Assembly: GCA_026874595.1 (NCBI GenBank)
Contig: CM049306.1
Span: 29,441,519 to 29,505,518 of the forward strand
Source: Sipunculus nudus
Lineage: Eukaryota; Annelida; Sipuncula; Golfingiida; Sipunculidae
Length of the DNA: 64,000 nucleotides
Direction: 5' to 3'
Both the position numbers and the translations under genes were made by a program. Position 1 is the first letter of the stretch. Each line of letters begins with the position of its first letter. Under the pieces are notes generated by a model. It did no database searches, was not told where the DNA came from, and saw only the letters and a program-made list of their open reading frames with translations. Positions 10,905 through 23,283 of the stretch are shown in pieces.

Positions 10905-11007
10905 CCTGAACTGTCTGCATTGATAGTTATTGTTCAGACAACATGAAGCGAAACTAGGGAATTTCATGGACATATACTTTCAAAATCTGATACGTTTGAT
11001 TCTGAAG
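10905..11007 (+). other. Candidate non-coding first exon of a plus-strand gene (start uncertain)
   Basis: The sequence downstream of the CRE and GC box reaches TCTGAAG followed by GTAAGT at 11,008-11,013, a near-ideal 5' splice site. No coding frame continues through it, so it would be 5' UTR. The next convincing acceptor on this strand is at 33,121-33,122. Transcription start and exon length are guesses. Confidence 0.35.
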
Positions 11008-14000
11008 GTAAGTTTTAACAAATAATAGTCTGAAATAAACCGGGGTAACCCGGTAGAGGGGTAAACTGCTTATTGAACGCTTGCCAAGCCCCGTGTCGCA
11101 CACGGCCTGCGCTTGACCGATTTTCATGCAGGCCTCCAGTGCAGATGTGTTGGGTGTTGCCAGTTCACCCGCACAGTGAAACGCAAATGCATGACAAACC
11201 AGTGGATATTCTGCCCAAGTTTTTCATTTGCACTTTAAGATAAGATGTAGCATGTAAATAGAATGACTTTATTGCGGGATTCACTAAATACTTTCTAGAA
11301 CAAAGATGTAGAGCCTACACTGTTCGTGAACAAACTCGGCGTTGTTGAGTTGTGTGCGTAGGCCTATTTACTAGTCGGGATCATTCATTCACTAGGCCAT
11401 CCCGTGCATTTCCCTGTTACTGCAGTTATATCCAGTTAACAATAATTCCTCATTTCCAACTATACATTTACAAATATTGAAAGTTTTAGTTTTTGCTTAC
11501 ATATGCCTTTGCATGTGTAATTAATCTAATTAGAACCTTACATGTAACACAATTATGCTTTATAAAATTAATTAAATAGAGGAAAGGACATGCCCCGAAA
11601 AAGAGTGCATCCCCCTGCCAGTAAGACGTAACTAAATTGTTTAATTATATTCACTTGTATACATATACTTCCATAATACTAAAAATGCAAATTGAAGAAT
11701 CCAGTGATGCTACTGCAAACATAAGGACAAAGAAAATTTTAATATTAACTGGTGGGATAAAGTACAATTTACCAGTGAATACCTGTTTTTTCCCACCAAA
11801 GAGAGGCATTTATTGCTTGCATGTATTTTATGAGTACTCTCGGGCATTTGTCAACCCTGACATGTATCTATTTTATAGGTACACGCAGCCTTGCATGACA
11901 GTCTCCCTGATTACTGACTATGGCAGTTCATTAACATATATATATGTATATACATGGCCAACTGTGTTAAATGATTCTGAATATTTATAAGACAAGATAT
12001 TTCAAGCGTTGGTGGGTGTAGCTGTACAGCTTGCTGAAAAATTATTTAATTAGTTTTTTGGTGAAGGATTTGTGATGTGACATACAATTTCATATTTTGG
12101 TTCCATCATTTACATTATACTTTGTGTACCTGGGAAATACATGATATCAGTTAAAAAGGTTGGAAGAAAATGCATCAAAATTACATCTACTTCTCTTACT
12201 TAACTATTCTCAAACAAAAGGTTTGTCTCGAGGACAGTCAATTGCCATTTACAACATGGAAGTGCAGTGGCGAATTGATAGTTATATCTTTAATAGTTTT
12301 GGAATATTATGCAAAATTAGGAAAATGTGACGTAAGCCATTTCAGCTTATCTCTAAAAACTCAAGAAAGAACGGACAAATTGTCCACCTTGTATAAATGT
12401 GAAAAAAAAGTTAAATAACTGCAGTACTTCATTTGTTCCACACAGCATCCTAAATGGCATCCAGTTTGTGTATTTTCACCACTGAGAAAAAATATACCAC
12501 ACTTTCATTGCCAGCTAATGGGTTTACAATCAGGGTCTGGCAGGGGTAAAATAGAGGAAACCTTTAGAGAATTTGATAAATATAATCACAGGAATTTCTT
12601 TATATGCTGAAATTAATTAAAAAGGACCAGCTTTTGAGCATATTTCTTATCAAGGTATCTTTGTCAACATTAACCCATTTATAGTTGTTTATTGGACTGC
12701 CCAACAGGTTCTTGCAAAAGCTTTGTAAAGTATTGTAAGAAATAGGGAACCACAGATGTGGAGCCCTAAAATTTGTTCTACAGGAATAATTTACTATTAC
12801 AGTTATTTATATATATATTTTTTAAGACAGAGTGTAGACCATATATTTTATTTATCACAGAATTCGAAAAATATTCCAGTTATTGGAATATTTTATAATA
12901 TGCATCTTATGAAGCCAGGTATAATAATGTAAGTCATCTTAATTAAGACCATTGTTGGAATTAAGTCATTGATTGCCTTCAAGGTATCAGTATCAAAATA
13001 TAATTTCATCAGCTATAGTATAAATGAGGCATTGCATGTGAGGACAAGCCCAATACCTGCACTTTTATACAAGACTGGACCCTCCACCCATCAGTGAAAT
13101 GTGTTCTAATTAGCTGCCGAAAAGGAAGTTTCTTTTAATTAGTAACAAATGAGTACTGCTGGTGCAGACATGTCTAGAGCACACCAAGTATATTTGACAG
13201 GTCTTCATTCCAGGAAGATGTAGGTCTGCCCTGGACTTTCAAGGTCCTGTCACTAAGCCTGGCTTTTAATTAATCTGCTATTGTTCTTGCTGGATTACTG
13301 TTAGACCAGTGAGACCACAAGCAGAAAACAGATTGAAATTCGTCATAGCAAGTAAAACATGCTGATTGGTACATCTGTGTCAGCATAATGTATGATATTT
13401 CATAATTTCAATAGTTAAGTACATTAATAGCCTTTCACTGCTTCTAGTCAGGACATAAGTGCTTGATGTACAATGACAGTGGTATTAATTAATGGGATAA
13501 CCATCTCTCCTGTGAACTATCAGGCAGCATTCAAGCCAGATTAGTCTGACTCTTTGTGTAGGCAAGGCTTAGGTTATGCACACTGGCAACTAGTAGTTAG
13601 CACTTCTGTGGTCAAATACAAGTTCATTCCCAGGACATCTGTTACATTTACTGGATACTTACTAAAGATTGACCAAGTAAGTTCAAGTTAAATTAGAAAT
13701 CTGCATTCTTAAGGGGGGCGCTATTGTTGGATGTTCCCAAAACTCTTTGCATTCATTTATTTAGCCCATATTCTGAGGTTCATTTGTGTATAAGTGACTG
13801 TTCATTTGTGAATATTCTTTAATTTCCCTAAAGACGGATCATGAGCCGGATCCACATCAAAATGTAATTGATTCTTCACTGACCCATCATTGAGATGCCT
13901 GGAACATATCATGATATTCCGTAATCATTGAGTTATGTTGGGAAAAAACGCATGTACATGCATGAAGGGGGATGAATGCATACCCTCCTGGCGTAAAAAA

Positions 14001-14799
14001 AGGCAAAAAGTGTTACACCTACTGAAACTTCAGGAAGGCTGTTAATAATGAAGTCTTGTCTAAGACAGTCAGATGAAATAAAACTGTATTCTTTTAGAAG
14101 CAGGTAATGTACGGCTGTCACACCAGGCTGTGAGTACCAGTATCATGCAAGAAAAAAAAGAATATTTGAACATAGACTCACATATATATGGTAATATGTC
14201 ACAGGCTCAAAATATATATTCATTTTGTGTATAAATTTGTTTGAAGGTTTAACCCCAACCCAGTTTATATAAGTCATTTGTTTGATTGGTCTGGCCTTTA
14301 TTCTTGTTAAAATAACATTTCAAATGTCCTGTGTGTACTCTTCTGAGTGCAAAAATAAGTTTTCTGTCATGCAAAGTAACTTAAAGGATGTGATTTTTAT
14401 AGGTAAACAAAATGTCTTACATTGAATGTGTTGGCATGGATTGCATGTTTAGTAGGACTTCTCTATATGATTATGATTGATACTGACCTAGTTTAATTTA
14501 TGAGAGTACAGACCTACCAAATATATGCTGTTGACCCAGCTCACAATATTGCATTATCACACTTCATTCAACAGTTAAGTGATAGTTTGTCTCAGGATGA
14601 CTTGTTTGTTTGAGAATAATTCCTGAACAAGTGTGTGTTGCCAGTGTTTATGATTTTTTTCCAGTACCCACAAACTCATCTATTCAAACTGATATATATT
14701 CAAGTCAGGTGTTTAAGTAAATCCTTCTTGAAAAATATAGCCCTGAGTGTGTAGCATCATGATATCATGGAACTAAAAAGCAGTCCGAGACTGCATCTC
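11008..14799. other. Putative first intron, proximal part
   Basis: AT-rich non-coding DNA, with no exon-like frames of credible composition. At 13,040-13,300 there is a less AT-biased piece with ETS-like GGAAGT, TAATTA cores and the single p53-type half-site AGACATGTCT (13,166-13,175). It might be a conserved element but cannot be judged without comparison. Confidence 0.45.
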
Positions 14800-15220
14800 T
14801 ACCTCCACCAACATTTTGGATCACCAACATTCTGAATCCAGAACTTTACCAGGCTCCTGATCAAACTTTGATTTGTAGTAGGTGAACACAACAAATATGT
14901 TAATCCAAGCTGGGAGAAATGTCTGCAGAATTGATGGTTGCATGATCTTGCCTAAAGCAGCACTGCCTGCCAGAACAGAAGTGGGTTCAGTAAATCAATT
15001 TTAATTGTTTCTACCAATATCTTGGAAGAGTTTGAAAACTTGTGACCTTGACTTTCATCATCAAGGTCAAATAGGCAGAATTAGAATTTTTTGGTGAACC
15101 CCATTACTTTTAAATTATTGCATATTTTCCCCTCAAGTTTAAAACACTAATTGTTTCACCCAGAGTCTTTGAAGAGTTCTAAAACTTGTGACCTTGACCT
15201 TCATCTTCAAGGTCAAATCA
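14800..15220. repeat. Dispersed repeat with inverted TGACCTTGA / TCAAGGTCA pairs
   Basis: The part at 14,800-14,890 resembles the reverse complement of 50,290-50,360 (shared phrases CCAACATTCTG and CTGATCAAACTTTG). It is followed by two units about 140 bp apart. Each contains 'CTTGTGACCTTGAC' and, 9 bp after the first box, TCAAGGTCA: 15,043-15,051 with 15,061-15,069, and 15,189-15,197 with 15,207-15,215. It is another variant of the TGACCTTGACC repeats seen at 1.2-1.8 kb. Confidence 0.6.
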
Positions 15221-16880
15221 GTAGGAACAGAAAATATTTGCAATTTGCTGTGTCTGTGACTTTTGATGTAGTCTGTATTTTTCCCCCTCAAATTTAGGGA
15301 GGGGAAGCCCATAGGGAGGGGAGACACATATCTGTTTTTGCATTGCAAAAAAAACTCATTCTAGTCATATATATATAATGATAATCAATCCAGATTAGCC
15401 TCTAATATTTATATGATTATCCCTTTGGTATTAACAGAAGAAAATGTCATTGAAACATGTATAACATTAATAGTAACATTAGCTAACAGACATACCAACC
15501 TATTAAGACCAAAATATAATACCTCCTGTGGGAGGTATATAATGATGTTAAGCTTGTCTGACACCTGGGTCACCTAACTGGAGTAAATGTGTAAAAATGA
15601 TCATAGAATGTTTGAATCATATAGCATCATGATATCATGAAATAATTAATAGAACTCTTCTGAGACCTGGGTCAGTTGAGCTTCTTGAGCTATAGGGAAT
15701 GAGGCCATGCCATGTAATAGTATTTAGCCCATGTACAGTATACAACTGGATTATTTAGCATCATATTACTGTAGATTATGAAATATAAGACATGATTTGT
15801 TGGGATTTTATTTTCTTGGTTTTTGTGGATCAATGTAATCCACAAATTCATTATTCCAACGATAAAAAATGATGTGTCAGTCTGAGTCTGCCGGTCAGAG
15901 ATTATCTTGACGGCAGCTGGTGGCCGACTTCATCTATACTTATAATCGCTTGCTGATGAGTTTTCAATAAAGGTACATGAAATTGTTTATTACCATATAA
16001 TGCATGTCACAGGTCAATATAATAAATGTGCTGATTTACTTTTCCTGTAAATTTCTAGTAGTACTACGTGATTAACAAATATTCTGTTGTCCATACCATT
16101 ATTTCCCCTATTATCACAAAGACACAGCCCCTTAAATTGACTCTTAATGTTTACAGTAAAAAAATATCAAACTTAACCTTTAACTGAAAACATTTTACCA
16201 CATTCCGTTTGTTTTATTCAAAATATTGGGTGAAATATTTACAAAATAATTCCACACTTCTATCGTGCAAACCGGCAGTTCTGGCACAACCAGAACGGTA
16301 CACATGTTCCAATGTTCATAACCAAGGTTACTGCGACATGGCTTTTCAGTAGCTTCAGAAACGAGTGCCATGTAAACTCATTTGCCTCACCCTGGAAGCA
16401 AATGTAAAGAACACTAATTCAGAATATTACCTATTATAGTTGTGTGCATAGAAGTAAACCATTTAAAAGACACGCAATACTTCTTCCTAATATTGCTGAT
16501 AGTTGTTTATAAATGTCAGTCATAAATAAGTGTCACAGAATACAAGTATGCAAATTATGCCCAGCTAATATTGAGATGAGGAAAGTTCCTGTGTGGTTAG
16601 TGCTTTAAACTGATATATGATTTTTAAAAAAATCTTGAAATAGTTGGCACAGTGAGTTTTGAATGTAACTATTGTCCATCAGCCCATTCTGTGATTGGCA
16701 GGAGCTACATGATGGGTGAGGCTGTTTTGTTCAATACTGCTTGACCGCGGTGCTGTCAGTTGAGCCACCGAACCATTACCTATGTATATGTCCTCATGTG
16801 TACATGTAGATATTAATAAACCACAAATTGCTAACATTTACATTCTCTTTCCACAAATTCAGATACCCCATGATATGGTT
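15221..16880. other. Non-coding stretch with small repeat relics
   Basis: At 15,520-15,540, ACCTCCTGTGGGAGGT is a short inverted repeat of the type found in dispersed mollusc repeats; a related piece, CCTCCGATCAGGGAGG, lies near 24,465-24,480. No exon was recognised. Confidence 0.45.
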
Positions 16881-19800
16881 TTTTAGCTCAGCTGACTGAA
16901 AGTCATCTGAGCTATAGGGATCACTCTTTGTCCGTCGTCCGTCTGTCTGTCTGTCCGTCTGTCCGTCCGTTAACCAGGCACAAATCGTAACCGCTGGACC
17001 TAGAACCTTGTAACTTGGGATTCTGAGAGGTCCATAAAAAATCTCCTTGGAAACCAGAAATTAGGTCTCTGTTACCCATATCCTTCGAGCTATATAGCCC
17101 CAAAGTACCCCCCAGAAAAGTCAAAAATTTCATACAAAAACTTCAATATCTCATTAACTACTTGACTGATGGTCATGATTTTTGGCATACATATTGATCA
17201 TGAGATGTTACATCACTTCCTGCAGACTGGTGGCGCCACCTGTATTTTTTGATTTTTTACGAATTTTTTTCTCTATTTTTTAGACCTTTAAAAATGTGAA
17301 CATCTGTTAACAAGGCACAAATCATAAAGACTGGACTTAGAATCTTAATTCTTGACACACTGAGAGGTCCATGAAAAATCTCCGTGGAAACCAGAAATTA
17401 GGTCTCTGTTACCCATATCCTTTGAGCTATGGGGCCCCAAAGTACCCCCCAGAATAGTAAAAAATTTCATACAAAAACTTCAATATCTCAATAACTACAT
17501 CACTGATGGTCTTCATTTTTGGCATACATATTGATCATGAGATGTTCGATCAGTTCCTGCAGACTGGTGGCGCCACCTGTACTGTTTGATTTTTTACGAT
17601 TTTTTCCTCTATTTACCTTTGAGGATGCTGTCATCTGTTAGTGTGGCACAAATCGTAACGACTGGACCTAGAATCTTCATTTTCGACACACTGAGAGACC
17701 TATGAAAAGTCTCCATGGAAACCAGAAATTAGGTCTCTGTTACCCATATCCTTCGAGCTATAAGGCCCAAAATTACCCCCGAGAAAAGTCAAAAATTTCA
17801 TACAAAAACTTCAATATCTCATTAACTACATCACTGATGGTCATGATTTTCGACATACATATTAATCATGAGATGTTTCATCAGTTTGTGCAGACTGGTG
17901 ACGCCACCTGTATTTTTCAATGTTCACGAATTGTTTTCTCCATTTTTGAGACCTTTAAGGATGTAGTTATCTGTCAACAGGGTACAAATCGTAACGACTG
18001 GACCTAGAATCTTCGTTCTTGACACACAGGGAGACCCATGATAAGTCTCCATGGAAACCTGAAATTTGGTCTCTGTTACCCATATCCTTTGAGCTATGGC
18101 ACTCCAAAGTACAGCTCAGAATAATGGAAAATTTGATACAAAAGCTAAAGTATCTGAACAACTAATGCAGAGATAACCATAATTGTTTGCATGGATATTG
18201 ATCATGGAGTGTTTCATAAGTTTCTGCAGACTGGTGGCACCACCTGTATTTGTTCGGTTTTTTTTACGAAATTTTTCTGTATTTTTGAGACCTTTAAAGA
18301 TATGAACATCTGTTAACAGGGCACAAATCATAAAAACTGGACCAAGAATCTTCATTCTTGACACACAGGGAGACCCATGAAAAGTCTCCATGGAAACTTG
18401 AAATTAGGTCTCTGTTACCCATATTCTTTAAGCTGTATGGGTCCAAAATACCCCCCCAGAATAATGGAAAATTTGATACAAAAACTGCAGTATTTCAATA
18501 ACTACAACACTGATGGTCATGATTTTCGGCATACATATTGATCATGAGCTGTTCCATCAGCTTTGCAGACTGGGTGTGCCACCTCTATTTTTTTTCAAAT
18601 TTTTACGAATTTTTTTCTTTTTATTTGAGACCTTTAAAGATGTGGTTATCTGTCAACAGGGTACAAATCGCAACAACTGGACCTAGAATCTTCATTCTTG
18701 TCATGCAAGGAGGCCCATGAAAGGTGCCTGTGGAAACTTGAAATTAGGTCTCTGTTACCCATATCCTTCAAGCTATAGGACTCCAAAGTATCCCTCAGAA
18801 TAATGGACAATTTGATACAAAAACTGAAGTATCTGAACAACTAATGCAGAGATCACCATGATTTTTTGCATGGATATTGACCATTAAGTGTTTTTATTAG
18901 TTTCTGCAGACTGGTGGAGCCACCTGTATTTTTGTATCCGCCAAAACGGCGGCGTTCGTTTCCAGAGAGCTCCTCGGAGACTAATGGACCGATTTTTCCC
19001 AAACTTACACCTATTATCGGGTCACATGTGAACTGGTGCCTAACCAATTTGCATTGACCTCTGACCTTTCCTCTCTATTTGTGGGTCTGTTTCCACTCAA
19101 AAACCCTCATATCTCGGGAACCGTTTGACCGATCAGGAAATAAAATTGATGCAAATGTAGCCCTTGGATTGCTTTATAACATACACAAAAAATGGTGGCG
19201 CCACCTGTAACCATGTTTGCACAGTGTCCATCTGTTCATCTGCCTTAGGTTAAAATCACTCATATTTCTGCAGTGCATTGACTAATTCACCTGAAATTCG
19301 TCATGTGTATACATCCAGGATAGCTTTCTTGATTTTATGACAGGTGGCGCCACCTACGTTCACGTTCACGCTGATGACATCCAAGCTTATATCTCGGGAA
19401 CCGTTTGACCGATCAGGAAATAAAATTTATACAAATGAAGCCCTTTGATAGCTCTGTAACATACACAAAAAATGGTGGCGCCACCTGTAACAATGTTTGC
19501 ACAGCGTCTGTCTGTTAGTCTGCCGTGGCCTTAAATTACTCATTTCTCTGTAGTGGTTCGACATAACTGCCTAAAATTTTGCAGGTTTATACATCATGGA
19601 CAGCTTTCTTGATTTTATGACAGGTGGCGCCACCTACATTCTAGTTAACGCTGGACACATCCAAGCTCATATCTCAGGAACCATTTGACCGATTGGGCCA
19701 AAATTGTGTATGTGTTTAGATCTCACATAGGTCTTTATCATACACAAAACTGGAGGGGTTACCTGCAAAGATTTTTGCACAGTGTTTGTCTGTTTGTCTG

Positions 19801-20050
19801 CCATGGGCAAAAATCGCTCATATACATGTAGTGGTTTGACTTTTCTGCCTAAAATTTTGCAGGTGTATACAACTTGGACAGCTTTCTGGATTTGTGGTAG
19901 GTGGCACAACCTACATACACATTTAGGCTGCAGACATCCATGCTAATATGCAACATACCTCACTCTATTTCCCCTTGCCACTCAATCCATGCCTCACTAT
20001 CCGATTTTGGCAGATACATGTAGTCACTTGTCGGTTACCCGTATTCTAGT
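16881..20050 (+). mobile_element. Chimeric rolling-circle-like element, copy 1 (family A 5' part + family B)
   Basis: Begins TTTTAGCTCAGCTGAC, then the self-complementary AAGTCATCTGAGCTATAG (family-A 5' terminus), then a CCGTCTGTC-type stretch. Six tandem units of about 330-341 bp follow. They restart at 'GGnACAAATCnTAA' near 16,979, 17,315, 17,645, 17,981, 18,320 and 18,661. Each unit carries TGGTGGCGCCACCTGTA or a mutated form. A family-B element (18,936-20,049) follows and closes the copy. The next copy begins at once. Relative to copy 2 it lacks about 57 bp at the B 5' end and a few bases at about 17,280 and 17,605. Confidence 0.75.
18936..20049 (+). mobile_element. Family-B non-autonomous rolling-circle-like element (copy B1, 5' deleted)
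   Basis: Starts TCCGCCAAAACGG after A and ends CTAG before T, as Helitron termini do. Most of the 5' hairpin/linker seen in copy B2 is missing. The core has three units of about 280 bp, starting at 'ATATCTCGGGAACCGTTTGA' near 19,110, 19,390 and 19,670, with perfect GGTGGCGCCACC palindromes near 19,194, 19,342, 19,473 and 19,622. The 3' hairpin has decayed (GTAGTCACTTGTCGGTTAC). Confidence 0.7.
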
Positions 20051-23000
20051 TTTTAGCTCAGCTGACTGAAAGTCATCTGAGCTATAGCGATCACTCTTTG
20101 TCCGTCGTCCGTCTGTCCGTCTGTCCGTCTGTCCGTCCGTTAACCAGGCACAAATCGTAACCGCTGGACCTAGAACCTTGTAACTTGGGATTCTGAGAGG
20201 TCCATAAAAAATCTCCTTGGAAACCAGAAATTAGGTCTCTGTTACTCATATCCTTCGAGCTATGTGGCCCCAAAGTACCCCCCAGAAAAGTCAAAAATTT
20301 CATACAAAAACTTCAATATCTCATTAACTACTTGACTGATGGTCATGATTTTTGGCATACATATTGATCATGAGATGTTACATCACTTCCTGCAGACTGG
20401 TGGCGCCACCTGTATTTTTTGATTTTTTACGAATTTTTTTCTCTATTTTTGAGACCTTTAAAAATGTGAACATCTGTTAACAAGGCACAAATCATAAAGA
20501 CTGGACTTAGAATCTTAATTCTTGACACACTGAGAGTTCCATGAAAAATCTCCTTGGAAACCAGAAATTAGGTCTCTGTTACCCATATCCTTTGAGCTAT
20601 GGGGCCCCAAAGTACCCCCCAGAATAGTAAAAAATTTCATACAAAAACTTCAATATCTCAATAACTACATCACTGATGGTCTTCATTTTTGGCATACATA
20701 TTGATCATGAGATGTTCGATCAGTTCCTGCAGACTGGTGGCGCCACCTGTACTGTTTGATTTTTTACGATTTTTTCCTCTATTTTTGAGACCTTTGAGGA
20801 TGCTGTCATCTGTTAGTGTGGCACAAATCATAACGACTGGACCTAGAATCTTCATTTTCGACACACTGAGAGACCTATGAAAAGTCTCCATGGAAACCAG
20901 AAATTAGGTCTCTGTTACCCATATCCTTCGAGCTATGGGGCCAAAAATTACCCCCCAGAATAGTAAAAAATTTCATACAAAAACTTCAATATCTCATTAA
21001 CTACATCACTGATGGTCATGATTTTCGACATACATATTGATCATGAGATGTTTCATCAGTTTGTGCAGACTGGTGGCGCCACCTGTATTTTTCAATGTTC
21101 ACGAATTGTTTTCTCCATTTTTGAGACCTTTAAGGATGTAGTTATCTGTCAACAGGGTACAAATCGTAACGACTGGACCTAGAATCTTCGTTCTTGACAC
21201 ACAGGGAGACCCATGATAAGTCTCCATGGAAACCTGAAATTTGGTCTCTGTTACCCATATCCTTTGAGCTATGGCACTCCAAAGTACAGCTCAGAATAAT
21301 GGAAAATTTGATACAAAAGCTAAAGTATCTGAACAACTAATGCAGAGATAACCATAATTGTTTGCATGGATATTGATCATGGAGTGTTTCATAAGTTTCT
21401 GCAGACTGGTGGCACCACCTGTATTTGTTCGTTTTTTTTTACGAAATTTTTCTGTATTTTTGAGACCTTTAAAGATATGAACATCTGTTAACAGGGCACA
21501 AATCATAAAAACTGGACCAAGAATCTTCATTCTTGACACACAGGGAGACCCATGTAAAGTCTCCATGGAAACTTGAAATTAGGTCTCTGTTACCCATATT
21601 CTTTAAGTTGTATGGGTCCAAAATACCCCCCCCCCAGAATATTGGAAAATTTGATACAAAAACTGCAGTATTTCAATAACTACAACACTGATGGTCATGA
21701 TTTTCGGCATACATATTGATCATGAGCTGTTCATCAGTTTCTGCAGACTGGGTGTGCCACCTCTATTTTTTTTTTCAAATTTTTACGAATTTTTTTCTTT
21801 TTTTTGAGACCTTTAAAGATGTGGTTATCTGTCAACAGGGTACAAATCGCAACAACTGGACCTAGAATCTTCATTCTTGTCATGCAAGGAGGCCCATGAA
21901 AGGTGCCTGTGGAAACTTGAAATTAGGTCTCTGTTACCCATATCCTTCAAGCTATAGGACTCCAAATTATCCCTCAGAATAATGGACAATTTGATACAAA
22001 AACTGAAGTATCTGAACAACTAATGCAGAGATCACCATGATTTTTTGCATGGATATTGACCATTAAGTGTTTTTATTAGTTTCTGCAGACTGGTGGAGCC
22101 ACCTGTATTTTTGTATCCGCCAAAACGAAGTTTTGCGGATACTTTGTTTTTGACCGAGTTCCTCCGCCGCCGCCGCGTTCGTTTCCAGAGAGCTCCTCGG
22201 AGACTAATGGACCGATTTTTCCCAAACTTACACCTATTATCGGGTCACATGTGAACTGGTGCCTAACCAATTTGCATTGACCTCTGACCTTTCCTCTCTA
22301 TCCAGTGTCCATTTGTGGGTCTGTTTCCACTCATAAACCCTCATATCTCGGGAACCGTTTGACCGATCAGGAAATAAAATTGATACAAATGTAGCCCTTG
22401 GATTGCTTTATAACATACACAAAAAATGGTGGCGCCACCTGTAACCATGTTTGCACAGTGTCCATCTGTTCATCTGCCTTGGGTTAAAATCACTCATATC
22501 TCTGCAGTGAATTGACTAATTCACCTGAAATTCGTCATGTGTATACATCCAGGATAGCTTTCTTGATTTTATGACAGGTGGCGCCACCTACGTTCACGTT
22601 CACACTGATGACATCCAAGCTTATATCTCGGGAACCGTTTGACCGATCAGGAAATAAAATTTATACAAATGTAGCCCTTTGATAGCTCTGTAACATACAC
22701 AAAAAATGGTGGCGCCACCTGTAACAATGTTTGCACAGCGTCTGTCTGTTAGTCTGCCGTGGCCTAAAATTACTCATTTCTCTGTAGTGGATCGACATAA
22801 CTGCCTAAAATTTTGCAGGTTTATACATCGTGGACAGCTTTCTTGATTTTATAACAGGTGGCGCCACCTACATTTTAGTTAATGCTGGACACATCCAAGC
22901 TCATATCTCAGGAACCATTTGACCGATTGGGCCAAAATTGTGCATGTGTTTAGATCTCACATAGGTCTTTATCATGCACAAAACTGGAGGGGTTACCTGG

Positions 23001-23283
23001 AAAGATTTTTGCACAGTGTTTGTCTGTTTGTCTGCCATGGGCAAAAATCGCTCATATACATGTAGTGGTTTGACTTTTCTGCCTAAAATTTTGCAGGTGT
23101 ATACAACTTGGACAGCTTTCTGGATTTGTGGTAGGTGGCACAACCTACATACACATTTAGGCTGCAGACATCCATGCTAATATGCAACATACCTCACTCT
23201 ATTTCCCCTTGCCACTCAATCCATGCCTCACTATCTGATTTTGGCAGATACATGTAGTCACTTGTCGGTTACCCGTATTCTAG
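20051..23283 (+). mobile_element. Chimeric rolling-circle-like element, copy 2
   Basis: Direct repeat of 16,881-20,050. The offset is 3,170 bp at the left and 3,234 bp at the right because of indels. The same six family-A units are followed by family B. Differences between copies are few (scattered substitutions, homopolymer length, the B 5' linker), so duplication is recent or homogenised. The 64-residue and 91-residue frames that recur on the minus strand in both copies are repeat artefacts, not genes. Confidence 0.8.
22116..23283 (+). mobile_element. Family-B element (copy B2)
   Basis: The 5' end reads TCCGCCAAAACGAAGTTTTG followed by CGGATAC, an inverted repeat around ACGAAG, then a GACCGAGTTCC and (CCG)n linker. 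Three core units of about 280 bp follow, and the terminus is GTATTCTAG. It sits inside a family-A element. The left flank ends GCCACCTGTATTTTTGTA, and the right flank resumes TTTTCTCTATTTTTGAGATA. In the uninterrupted family-A copy at 49.52-49.56 kb these are contiguous. Confidence 0.75.

Larger units (their letters stand above)
10280..11000. promoter_or_regulatory. Compact divergent-promoter-like region
   Basis: Between the PNRC2-like gene (minus) and the candidate first exon ending at 11,007 (plus) lie many promoter-type sites. They are a YY1 site (10,288), CCAAT boxes at 10,544 and 10,585, the E-box CACGTG at 10,568-10,573, the ETS-like CTTCCGGAAA at 10,840-10,849, a full CRE TGACGTCA at 10,878-10,885, and the GC-box-like GGAGGCGGGG at 10,891-10,900. 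This density is not seen elsewhere in the window. Inference: a bidirectional promoter. Transcription start data are needed to separate the two cores. Confidence 0.5.

Noticed and set aside
13166-13175. p53 response element
   Set aside because: Only one half-site (AGACATGTCT) is present; no second half-site within a usable distance.
16979-18935. CRISPR-like array
   Set aside because: The repeats are contiguous 330-bp units without unique spacers, in an evident animal genome.
19194-19632. AGGTGGCGCCACCT motifs as CTCF sites
   Set aside because: Only the 3' half of the CTCF consensus is matched; the upstream CCASY part is absent in the units examined.
17967-22019. Recurrent 64- and 91-codon minus-strand frames (MFRYFSFCIK..., METFHGS...)
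   Set aside because: They recur only because the DNA units repeat, are broken differently from unit to unit, and have no start or domain logic.
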